Of a stretch of DNA of 64,000 nucleotides, positions 1 to 10,758 are shown piece after piece (within the stretch, counting starts at the first letter, position 1; every line of letters starts with the position of its first letter). This DNA comes from Sambucus nigra (Eukaryota > Streptophyta > Magnoliopsida > Dipsacales > Adoxaceae): the NCBI GenBank assembly GCA_949130495.1, contig OX422222.1:276882109-276946108 (forward strand), read 5' to 3'. The notes beneath the pieces were generated by a model. That model saw only the letters and a list, made by a program, of their open reading frames with translations, was not told the DNA's origin and searched no databases. Both the position numbers and the translations under genes were made by a program.

Positions 1-343
1 GCTATAGACGCATCTATCTTTTGTATAATCTAGTTATGACCAGTCTGTACATTCGAGCGTGTTGCCCAAGTTTTGTACTTGCATATACTGTGATATTTAA
101 CTGTAATACTTGGTGTAACCTATTTGTATTAGTCTGTTAACCGACAGTTGATTCAGTTATTATTTTGAGGAATGGTTGTTAATTTGTTATATGTCTTTAT
201 ATGTTTATCCACCATCTTTTAAAATTGGATTGTCGAAATGATTTTTTTTATTAAACTTGCAAATTAATTTGACATCCGTTTTCTAAAATAATTGGTGGTT
301 ATCTCGTACTATTATTTTCACGACAGTGATGCTAAGAATGGAC
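1..343 (+). repeat. Tail of an older gypsy-type LTR
   Basis: This stretch resembles the last part of the LTRs seen at 2,820-3,267 and 58,920-59,350. It shares a 'gacgc..catctatctt' block, a 'gcatgt/gtgttgccca' block and the terminal motif 'cgacagtgatgctaagaatg'. It begins outside the window and stops at 343 where another LTR is inserted. The remaining end of the same LTR appears at 3,273-3,340. No coding capacity is seen. Confidence 0.7.
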
Positions 344-3267
344 TGTAATACCCCGTATTTTTGTGATATTTATTCATGGGATTAATTAAATTAAATGCGT
401 ATTGATTGAAAATTAATCCGGATTAAAATACTAGCGTGATGCGAGTTGTTATTTGAATATAATGTGCATATATGATTATATATGAATATTGAAGTATGAA
501 ATTTGTCGCGAGATTGAAATACGACAAGTTGGAAAATTTTATTGAGACGCGTGTGACAGTCGCGTCAGGGAAATATTTATTTTAATTAAAAAGTGAATTT
601 TAGTTCTATTAACTGTATGGTCGTTTTGAGTGCGCCAACGTGTTCGGAAGGGTCGAAATAGTCAGAAAACACTAGCCGGGGGTCAAGTTTGGGTCCCGGG
701 GCATTATTGGGCCATACCGGTAACTTATAAGGGCATTTTGGTAATTTCGAAAATTGGGTAATTAAAACCCACGAAAATTAGAGTTAAAAATCTGACTTAG
801 TATTAACCCACTAAGCCATTTCCAACCCCAATTTAGGTAGTGGGCTACGGGAGAAGTTATAAACTTTATAACTTGGCAAAACCAACCCCACCTCCATTAA
901 CACCTTGAGAAGAACTTGTAGAGAGGGAGAGAAAGAGAAGGATTCTGCAGAGAGAGAGAGAAGGCAATTCAACCTTCAAGATTCAACCTCAAATTCAGAG
1001 ATTCAAATAAGGCAAGTGGTTTAATTCCAATTAATTTCAGTAAATGCTTCTTCCATGCGTAGGAATTTGTTATAATCATATTTGTTTGGGAGTTAGATGA
1101 AAAACCCATTAAATTTGGAACTAGAATATAGCATATTGATGAGGAATTGCATGTAGAATTATATGTAGGCGATTATTCTGATATTAATAATATCTTGGAT
1201 GAAACAAAAACGGATTTTATTAGGCTCATTGATGATTTATAAATGTTAGGGTTCATGTTCATATAAATTGGGGATAAATAAAGGGATTTGAAGATTTGAT
1301 GATGTTTAAGATGAGTTGGCCCTATATAAACGTTTGATTATGACCTATGAATGTTTAATACGAATTAGGAACCTTAAAATGATGTTGGGACGATTTTTAT
1401 GTGGGATTAGGAGTGAAGAAAAATTGGGAAAAACGAGATAGGAATTTCTGGGCTCGAATCTGGCCACTCGTTAGAAGACCTGCCCAGGTCGTTCGAACGA
1501 GCTGCTAACGAGTTGACAGTTTGGGTTCTAACGAGAGGGATGTTCGTTCGAAGACTTTCGTTCGAACGAGATCTCGTTAGAAGGCCCAGTTCGTTCGAAC
1601 GAACTCTCGTTCGAACAGCCTCGTTCGAACGAGACTTCGAACGAGTTGACAGTTTAGGCTTTTTAGCCTGTTTTGATCCCGAGTGTTCCGCAACCTTGTG
1701 TATATGTAGAGATAATCTTTCCTTGATGATTAATTGTTACATTTGGGATGTTTGGGATATAATGAGGAGTCAAACCTAGAAGTGTAGTTTGAACCTAAGG
1801 GAAAATATGAAGTAGGACGTGAGTGTCTATTACGTTGCGAGAACTATTGACGGCCTAATTTATTATATTAACCGGGAACATATAAATTGTGTAGTATTAT
1901 ATGTCGGTACGAGAATGAGAAGTGTACCTCCAATATATTATGGTAATTACTAAGAGGTGCATACTTAGTATATGTATTAATTTTATGTGTATGACATACC
2001 TACCATACTTGCTATCACGGGAGGTTTACGTTCGCTTAGGGCCTTCTAGTCCTTGTGTTGCCCGGATTTCGATTGATTACCTCGATGAACATAGGTCAGA
2101 GAAGGACTTATTGGGATGTTAATAAGTCTGCTGATCGTGGGAGCGCAGGTATGTGCGTGACCCATGTGATGTGACTGTGTTCGCCTCCATTATTTGTGAT
2201 GTTGTTATCTGAGAACGATTCCTGAGAGATTCGGAATACGTGATCCTTATGTACGTGATGTACCAAGATGGGTAGCAGAGTATGTATGCACCGCAGCTTA
2301 GTCTCGGGGTGCTTGTATTGTATATTTATGATGTGAATAATATACACTTAATTAATGGGAACTTTCACGATTGGTATTGTGAATAATATTATGGTAATGA
2401 TTTGAGAAAACAAAACGGGTTAACTGATAATGAATGGTATTTCTAATTGAGAATCTGAGAGTAAGTAAAGCCCTCTATTTATTGATAACGCTAGAATGTA
2501 ATATGGGAATCGAGTAGTAAGGGGTAGAACTTATTACGGTTTGGTTAGATATGGATGTCTTATAGATGGGTACGGTACGTTAGGAGTGCACATGTAGTCG
2601 AGAGGTGAGAATTTCATGTGAGTGCACGTCCTAACATGTATTTTGCATTTAATGTTTTAATGTTATTAAAACACTTGCTGTTTTTAAAATGATTTCCACT
2701 TTCGGGCTCTGACCCATTTGCTTTCAAATCTATTTTTGTAAAAACCATTTTAGGTGCCCAGCCACAAGGACACCATGCTTAGGATTCTCATTCAGGTGAC
2801 GAGTTGTAGCTGTTTGTGGAAGTTACAGGACTTTGCTTGTAGACGCTTCATCTATCTTGACTCGATATTCTTCAGTTATCAGTTGTAGGGCATGTCGCCC
2901 ATTTCTTTTAGAGACATTTCATTTATTTCAGTTATTCAGACTTCTGGCATGTAATTATTCAGGATTCAGACTTGTCGTATTATTTTTCAGTTGTGGGATT
3001 GTTGTGAGGAGTTTTCCTCCGAATTTATATTTATGTTGTTGGTTATTCATTACTTCATTATAGTGAATGGTTGTTATTCTTTCATTATTCTTTTACTGCA
3101 TGTTAATCAGACTTAACTTAAAATTTGGCACTTACTTTTAAATACTATGTGGTTAGTAATTATTAAAATGTTTTCGACAGTGATGCTATTAACTGAACCA
3201 ACTTGACATTTTGTATTGATTTAATAAAGGAGTAGCTACCCGGTATTTAATTAGTCGGGTTGTCACA
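344..3267 (+). mobile_element. Solo LTR of a gypsy-like retrotransposon with 5-bp target duplication
   Basis: The unit starts TGTAATACCCCG and ends TTGTCACA. It is flanked by the perfect direct repeat TGGAC at 339-343 and 3,268-3,272. No internal region, primer site or second LTR follows, so this is a solo LTR, normally the product of LTR-LTR recombination. It is related to but diverged from the 3.6-kb LTRs of element C: shared blocks include the start, the 'gtatgtgcgtgacccatg' block near 2,150 and the 'cgacagtgatgct' block near 3,177. It is 2,924 bp against about 3,594 bp in C. Short ORFs inside it (for example at 1,513) look like chance frames. Confidence 0.85.
1465..1650. repeat. Cluster of TTCGAA-centred palindromes in the solo LTR
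   Basis: At least six copies of TTCGAAC occur within about 160 bp, several extended to the self-complementary TCGTTCGAACGA. They are interspersed with 'ctcgttagaag' and 'cgagttgacag' repeats. The equivalent site in the LTRs of element C instead holds GATCGATC palindromes (56,886-56,930). Confidence 0.8.
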
Positions 3268-3272
3268 TGGAC

Positions 3273-3340
3273 CATCTATGATTCATGTATTTATTGGAGT
3301 TTTGGGGTGGCCAGCTCTTATTTTAATAAGTGGAGTGTAA
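3273..3340 (+). repeat. Final segment of the older, interrupted LTR
   Basis: After the target duplication the text 'ggggtggccagctcttattttaataagtggagtgtaata' aligns loosely with the end of the element C LTR ('gggactggccacccggtatttaattaggcggggtgttaca'). It therefore continues the LTR tail of 1-343 past the solo LTR insertion. Confidence 0.5.
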
Positions 3341-4861
3341 TAAACCATTGAACTTGTATAAAAAAGTCAAAAATTAAATCATTTTTTTTACCAATATTAA
3401 CATGACCCAATTAAAACATGACACGACAAGAAATCTTATTTTATTACGTAAAACAAACATGATAAAAAAAAAACACGACACAGAATATTATTTTACACAA
3501 CACCAAGGTTCTAAAACGTTAGGCATGACCGAGGCGTGGAGGCCTAGAAACCTATGCGAGCATAGGCGTAAAAAGGCGTTTGGGCATTTTTTAATATATT
3601 TTATTATTTTTTACCATAACAAGACTATTAAAAATATTAAAATTGTACATACCTTAAAAATATGTCTGAATATATGCAAATTAAAATACTATTTGATTGT
3701 TTTGTACGAGATATTGGTCCGGATTGTAAAAAAATCTTTAAAATGCGATATCGTTTCAATAAAGCATTTTTGTTTTAAAAAAAGTGCGCTTTAAGGGTTT
3801 TACCAAGAATAAGGCGGGACGTTTCTCTCAAGCCTCAACCCTAAGCGCGTATTTTAGATCACTGCACGACACTAACCCAAATGAATCTCGACACGACTTG
3901 CAATTTTTATTTTTTTACCTAACACGACAATAAATATGTTTTATACCTAACACAAATACGACCATTAACCCAAATAAATCTCGACACGATTTAAAATCTT
4001 TTATTTTACAAACACAAATATCAAAAAAAATCTTGTCGTGTCATGTACGTGTTAGGAATAAAAAAAATCTTCTTGTTGTATTATATTCGTTTGGTAAAAC
4101 AAAAGATTTCAAATCGTATGGAGATTTATTTGTGGTGTAATATTCTTTTTATTATGCATACTTATCATTTAAATCCTAACCATGTCTTGAGTTGTTATAC
4201 TCAACCCTTCGTGTTGAATTTAAGTTATTGGTAGTGTTTGTGTTTGAATTAACCTAAAACTCTTATTAACACTAGACGTTTCATGAATGCCAAAGTTTAA
4301 GCTCTATGTATTTTAGGATTAGGCACTTAGCATACCTTGTCTAATCTGTAAATGCTTTACCATCACTTTTGAACTAATTTATATTTTCCTGTAATTCACT
4401 AACATATATTTTTTACACTAAAATTCGCGTATACAAAAATTTATGTATATAGGGGGGTAGAACTATAGCACTTTAAATACTTTTTTTTACCTTCAATTCA
4501 ATTTTATTAAAAAAAATTATATTCGTGTTTGTAATATAAAAGATTTTAAATTGTGTCGAGATTTATTTGGGTTAGTGGTCGTATTCATGTTAGGTATAAA
4601 AAATATTTATTGTCGTGTCATTTTCGTGTTAGGTAAAAAAATAAAAATTGCAAGTCGTGTCGAGATTCATTTGGATTAGTGTTGTGTTAGTGTTACGTAA
4701 AAAAAATATTACGCGTCGTGTTGTGTTTTTTTTGGATCGTGTTTGTTTTACGTGATAAAATAAGTTTTTTTGTCGTGTTGTGTTTTAATTAGGTAATGTT
4801 CATGTTGGTAAAAAAAAAAAATATCTTTTACTCTTTTTTATACAAGTGCAATGGTTTATTA
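3338..4861. mobile_element. Long foldback (inverted-repeat) element
   Basis: The ends are inverted copies: taataaaccattg at 3,338-3,350 and caatggtttatta at 4,849-4,861. Inside, long imperfect inverted arms carry iterated 'cacgac..aacccaaat..tctcgacacgac' motifs on the left (about 3,400-4,030) and their complements 'gtcgtgtcgagattcatttgg' on the right (about 4,500-4,800). About 450 bp between the arms does not obviously pair. No transposase is encoded. The ORFs at 3,402 and 4,043 follow the repeat and are not gene-like. Confidence 0.65.
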
Positions 4862-5028
4862 AAATATTATAATATTCTAAATGAATTTTTTAATTGGGCT
4901 TGTGCTATATATTTGGGATAAAAAGTGAGGTTTATACAAGTTGAATGGTTTATTAAAATGTTATAATATTCTAAATGATTTTTTTACTTGGGGTTGTGCT
5001 ATATATTTGGGATAAAAAGTGAGGTTTA
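4841..5028. repeat. 94-bp tandem duplication at the foldback edge
   Basis: Two successive copies begin at 4,841 and 4,935 with 'tacaagt..aatggtttattaaaat' and end in 'gggataaaaagtgaggttta'. They differ by several substitutions. The duplicated unit includes the right terminus of the foldback element. Confidence 0.75.
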
Positions 5029-5620
5029 TAATGATTTTGTGAATGTGATCAAAGAGGTTGAACAAATGGGTCAAGCTTTGATTGTCCAGTTTGACTGCCA
5101 CATGGGGTAGGCGGTTTGAATGCGGTCGTTAGAGGCGGTTCAAGTAGAATTATTACTCTTTCAATTAATTGGTGGGGATTTTGGAAGTTGGGTGTGGAAG
5201 AATTGCAGCTGGAGAACCAAGAAGCTGTTTTGGCTGGATATTACATTTCAAATTCTTGTTATGTATTTCTTTAGGCAGTCGTATTTCTTTCCAATATGGC
5301 ATCTGAGATGTTTAATATTAGTTTGTAGATATACTTGTATATAGTTAGTTTATTAAAGGTTTCGTGAGTCACTGCACAGAGTTGGTGTTTGGGTCAGATC
5401 AGTGGGAAAACCTCCAAACGAAGCTGGCAACATGGAGAGGTAACATTGCAAATGTAATCAGCACCATTAAAGCTAACAAGATCCCTGATGATGGCCATAC
5501 GTTAAGACTCATTCTATTGTTTAAATCTCATCACTTAATTGTTTTAACTTGCGATTTGAATCATATATATTTTGGCAATTTTGTGGGAGACCCAAGGTCA
5601 TTTTGAGCTGTATTTTGTTT
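5029..5620 (+). other. Possible decayed gene fragment, unidentified
   Basis: The plus strand has gene-like composition with short open stretches. One contains WENLQTKLATWRGNIANVI (about 5,398-5,454); another is read from about 5,103 to 5,270. The frames are broken and I do not recognise a family. It could be a relic of an exon pair or chance coding potential. Confidence 0.2.
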
Positions 5621-7526
5621 TTCATTCTAAGGTTACATGAATCGTGTTGTTCATCACTAATTTGTTTTTTTTTTTTGTTTTTTTTAAATTATATTCTTTC
5701 TACTTTATTTACTAATGTTGAGTAACTGTTTAAAATTTTGTTCTCTGTAGTTAATTATTGTATGATATAATTTAAAAATCAAAATATATAAAATAGGCAT
5801 ATCTAATCGTATAGAAAAAAATATGAATAATATAATGATTTGGAGGAGGTAAAAAATTAATATTTGGGTGACTGAATTATATTTTCTATAAATGGTCAAA
5901 TAATATTTATAAAATTTTTGAATAATTTAAAAATGGTTATCATTCGTTATCACGTTTTCACATATCATTAATAAACACCCTCGCATCACGCGAATTGCAT
6001 GCTAATGAATTGCATGCTAGTAAAACGAAGTATTTTTTTACTCTCTTTGTACCACATGTCAACATATGACACTTCACTTTTATTACTCTCATCAATCTCT
6101 CTCCCTTCATTTATATTTCCCTTTTTCTCTCCCTTCACTTATCTCTATCCAATTTATTATTCTCACTCACATTTTCCCCTTAATTTATCTATTTTTTCCT
6201 CAACCATCCATTTCTTTCTTCTTACATTAAAGGACTATTTTTCCTCCATTGTTTTTTATTTATGCCAAATTTTTAGAATTAATTTTTTATTTACAATTTT
6301 TCCATTCTCTTCATTTAAACCACCCACGGGATGAAAATGGATGGAAAATAATAAATTTTAGTATTCTGACTTCTCCCATATTATTCATTTTTTGATGAAA
6401 AAAATACCTCAAATTTGAGACGGAGTTGGTATAATTCATTATGCCCAACCCTGGTTGGATATGCCGACACTACTTCCAATTGGGTACCATAATTGTTTGA
6501 TAGTTTTTTCCTGCCACGTCACATTCCATCCCTCCATAGTCTCAATCCATTCCCACAACCCACATGCCAACAATCAAAACAGACAACCTAGCTTTCAATT
6601 CCAACTTTAAGCCAATGTCACAATGCAAATCTAATTTCACAAGCAAAAGAATAGAATGGCCACACAATGAACTTTTAACATGAAATAAATTAGAGGGTAT
6701 ATTTTCCTTTTCTTCGCATTTCTTTTCGTGAAATTCTGATATCCAAACACAACATAACAGTAAAATTATGTAAAATGACCATTCATGGGTGTGTACTCTT
6801 TAAGAAACCAATATCAAGAGAGAATTCGTACAATGGTGAATTGGAAAGCAAATTCAGTCCATCCAGACAGTTGCAAAAGAATTGCTTGTTACATCTCACT
6901 ATAACAAAAAGACCCATATGGCACAACAAAAAAAGAAACGGTACAATTTTTTCAGGGATATGTGGAAGAAAAAAGTCCCTGAAATAAGCAGTTTCTGCTA
7001 TAAATAAATTAATAAACTATACGACTTTTAATGCAAAAATTTCCCTAAATTTCGACACAATCTTTAGCTATACGTTTATTTGGGGCACACAAGGGGGTCT
7101 TTGCAAGAAAAGGCATATTTCATGGGGGTTTTGTGTGTGCATCAAAAATTGTTCAGGGGCACAAAACTGATTAGTTCAGTAGTGGGTTTTTTTCTTTTTC
7201 TTTTTTGTACCTTCACATCAGCATCACCCAAAAAAATGCCTGAAAGTCCACATGAGTTCAATTCAAGATCAGCATACATTAAACTTCAATATTTTCATCA
7301 TGAACAGATTGCAAGATTATAAACACAACAGCTATCTTCCCAAACAGCTTTAATGAATTCGGGTTGTGAATTTCAAAGAGAGGGAATATCATATTATAAT
7401 TACAGTAACAGCTTTAATATAAGTTTTTGGGCTAGAATCAGGTTATGCTTCCCATACAAGAGTTGGGAGAAATGCTAATATTACAGAAGAGGGAATATAT
7501 AGTATCTTAACTGACCGAAATGTGTT
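5621..7526. other. Intergenic DNA downstream of the ARF gene
   Basis: AT-rich sequence with T-runs and a pyrimidine-rich stretch at 6,030-6,310. A 13-bp direct repeat 'gaattgcatgcta' occurs at 5,992 and 6,007. The side nearest 7,526 should contain the 3' UTR of the minus-strand ARF gene, but no polyadenylation site can be fixed. Short ORFs at 5,999, 6,775 and 7,080 show no recognisable protein. Confidence 0.5.
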
Positions 7527-10500
7527 TCAGTAATCAAGGGACCCCACAGAAGCAATCCCGGAACTCAAATTTCTCGAGTCCTGCCGGCTGGCGTAGTTAT
7601 CACAGCCGTTATTGGAGAGCCTCTGACCAGGGACCGAGTTTAGAAGGTCCAGGCCTCGTTTGCCCATCTGCTGCACCTCTTGCAGCGACAGTATTCTGAT
7701 ACAGGACACGTTGCTCACAAACTCCCTGTGATACAGAGAACGATAATATGCACAATCACTTTCAATATATTGATACATACACATTCTCAAATCAACTCAA
7801 CAAAACGACCCATGAGGCCATGACTATGGCTCGAGCTATAGGATCATTTCGAAATTTTTAAAAATATCTGAAGCCAAAATATAATTGTTCAAATGTTTGA
7901 TAGATGTTTAAAGGAAGTGTCGTAAATTTTGGTGGTTATTTTCAGGGAGAGAGAGAGAGAGAGAGAGAGAGAGTCCTTATCCTATCTTTGTATAAATATG
8001 GATATACTCAATCAATGGTAATCAATGGTCCAGACCAACATTTACTCATCATCGTGAAATTTGGCTCCTGATTATGTCCAAAAAGGAAAAGTGGACTGCT
8101 AATTTGGGACAACCCAAAAAAGAAAAGCGGACTCTTAATTCAGAACGGAGGGAGTATATACGTTCTCGTTCAGGTGGGGACCTTACAAAACAGGCCAATT
8201 TTTTAAAATAGTAAAAAAATAAATTTTTGAATCAAATTTGGTGGAAATGATGAGGCGATCATTTACAAATAAGTTCATCAAAAAATTCAAGTGCGTGAGA
8301 ACATAATCCAAGCTTTCAACGGACGAAATGCACATTTAATCATTTTTACATCTCACCCACTTCCAAGTTGAATTTTTTTGTAGGTGATCTCCTCACTATG
8401 GAGATCATCTCCACCAAGGGTGGATGAAAAATTCATTCTTTTACCAATTTACGTTTTTTGGGTTCTTTATTTAAGGCTTGCACCTGAACAGCTGTTTATA
8501 TATATACGTACTGAAGAGAGTAAAATACAATATGTAGCAATAAATCAACTGCCATAAATCATTCAATCATAAATAATTGTCAAAATATTGAATCTTAACA
8601 GTTCTCTAACTCGAAAAATATTTTTCCAAATTTCAATATAGAAAAAATAATGAATACGGAAACTTACGGCCAGGGGTCATCACCCAGGAGAAGTACATCA
8701 TTCTCCCGGTCAACAAATACAAGCTGCCAGCCTGATCTCAGGGAATCCTCCAATTCTCCCTCAAGCCCAAACATATGAGCAAGCTCACTCCGCAGCTCAT
8801 TATAGCTGCTGAATTTGCCTATATCTAGTGATCTCCCATAGGACCCCTCCTTGTAAACCTGGCAGCAATACCAACATCCACTTCAAAACTATGCATTTTG
8901 TTATAAGAAAACAGCCTTCTGGGAATTTTAGCAACGCAGAGGAGAGCTTTGCGACAAAATGGTTAGTAGGGGTTTTTCTTCATTAAAAATACTTCAGGGA
9001 TTTCTCCCAAAAAAATTGAATAGTTCGAAAGGGTTTTTTTGCACTTGAACCTATATAAAAAGCCAAAGAAGGTAACTCGCCTTAAAATTATTTGTATACA
9101 TGAAGACGGCTCACCTTGAAAATTATTTGTATATAAGAAGCCAAAAAAGGCAACTCACCTTAACAAAGGTTCTGTTGGGTGGGTTCTCTTGCCCCACATC
9201 TTCAGGATTCTGCAGGAAGCCCGAATCGTCAATACAATCAGAAGGTGTCATTGCCGAGTTAAGCGAAAAATCAGGGCCTGAGGTACTGAAATAATTGGAA
9301 GACGTGAAGGGTAGATTTGTCGAATCACCATCACTGCCGATTCCCCTAAGACTCGATATCCCGTTCTGCATAAGAAGAGACGACGAGTCTATGTTAACCC
9401 CAAACAAAAGATTGCTCTGGGGATCGTGGTTGCCTTCCTGGTCAATTGAACACTCCCTACCAGGGAATGGGGGTAACGAAACGGCAGCATTTTGAGAAAT
9501 GGTGGCATGGATGGGTGGTCCCAATTGTTCCACCTGGGGAAGAACACGTTGTGAAGCTCCAGAAGGAAGGAGGGTATTACTATTATCAACCGCAACTCGC
9601 TTAGGTGGCCATCCAGCAGAAGTCAACAAGGCATTGGATCTAGGCAAGTTAAGGAGGTGCGAGTGTGTTGATTCGTCCTGAGGGAAAGAATTCAAAAGAC
9701 TATGTAGAGGAGAAACATTGGGGTTTGTGTTCCCATTTGAGTCGGAAAAGCTCTGCTGTTGTATGGATGACATTGTTTGCAATGAAGGCGACTGGGCCTG
9801 AGAGCTTGAAGCAAATTGCGACAGCACCTGAGCCTGTGCTTGGGCCTGATTACTGAAGGAGTTCTGGTGCTGCAATTGTTGTTGAAGAAGATGAGACTGG
9901 GACTGGGACTGGGACTGGGACTGGGACTGGGCTAGGGCCTGGGCCTGGGCCTGGGCTTGAGCCTGGTTTTCTGCAACACTCTGAAGAAAAGTAGGTTGAG
10001 GCTGAGATTGGTGCAATATCTGAGGCTGCATTAGACTGGGAGACCTGGTGGGGACACCTTGAGGTTGCTGAAATTGCATGTATGATGGAGGGGCTTGTTT
10101 GGAAGGATCAACAGGCCTCATCTCCTGAAGAGCGGCAACAGCCATAGCTTGGTAGATGTCGCTTTGCATACCGAGCATGGTGGCATCAAATCTTGGCTGC
10201 ATCCAGGGTGTGACTCCCCCAATCCCCTGGAAGTTAAGGGAAGCTCCATTATCTCCACGCAGCCACATCAGCTGAGAATTCATACCCATATCATCATCCT
10301 TCATCCCTGTGTTTAACAAGTACATGGTACAGATACGAAATTACACATTAGCTATGATATCGGAGATGGGTTGTGAGACAAATAAATTGGAAATTCCCCT
10401 CTAAACATTCCTAATTGAGTGAAGTCAGCTTAGTTTCTTGCTTTAGCTCGGAAAAGAGGGGGAATTTGGATGAGGTCTCCTCCACAATATTAAGTTACAG

Positions 10501-10641
10501 ATACAATACTGAAATCCACATATATATTACCTAACTTGAAGGTAATCTAAAGCAAATTCTTAAATTAAAATTAACTGGATCGCACTCTATCAATTTGCTA
10601 ACTCCCCAAAGACCTTATGGTGATTTGGGAAAGACATTTCA

Positions 10642-10697
<56 letters not shown>

Positions 10698-10701
10698 TCA
10701 T

Positions 10702-10758
<57 letters not shown>

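Noticed and set aside
1513..1779. 88-codon ORF in the solo LTR
   Set aside because: Encodes only the palindromic TTCGAA repeat and its flank; not seen in related LTRs.
5992..6019. Direct repeat 'gaattgcatgcta' as a regulatory RY element pair
   Set aside because: About 1.5 kb downstream of the only gene's end; no evidence that it acts on anything.
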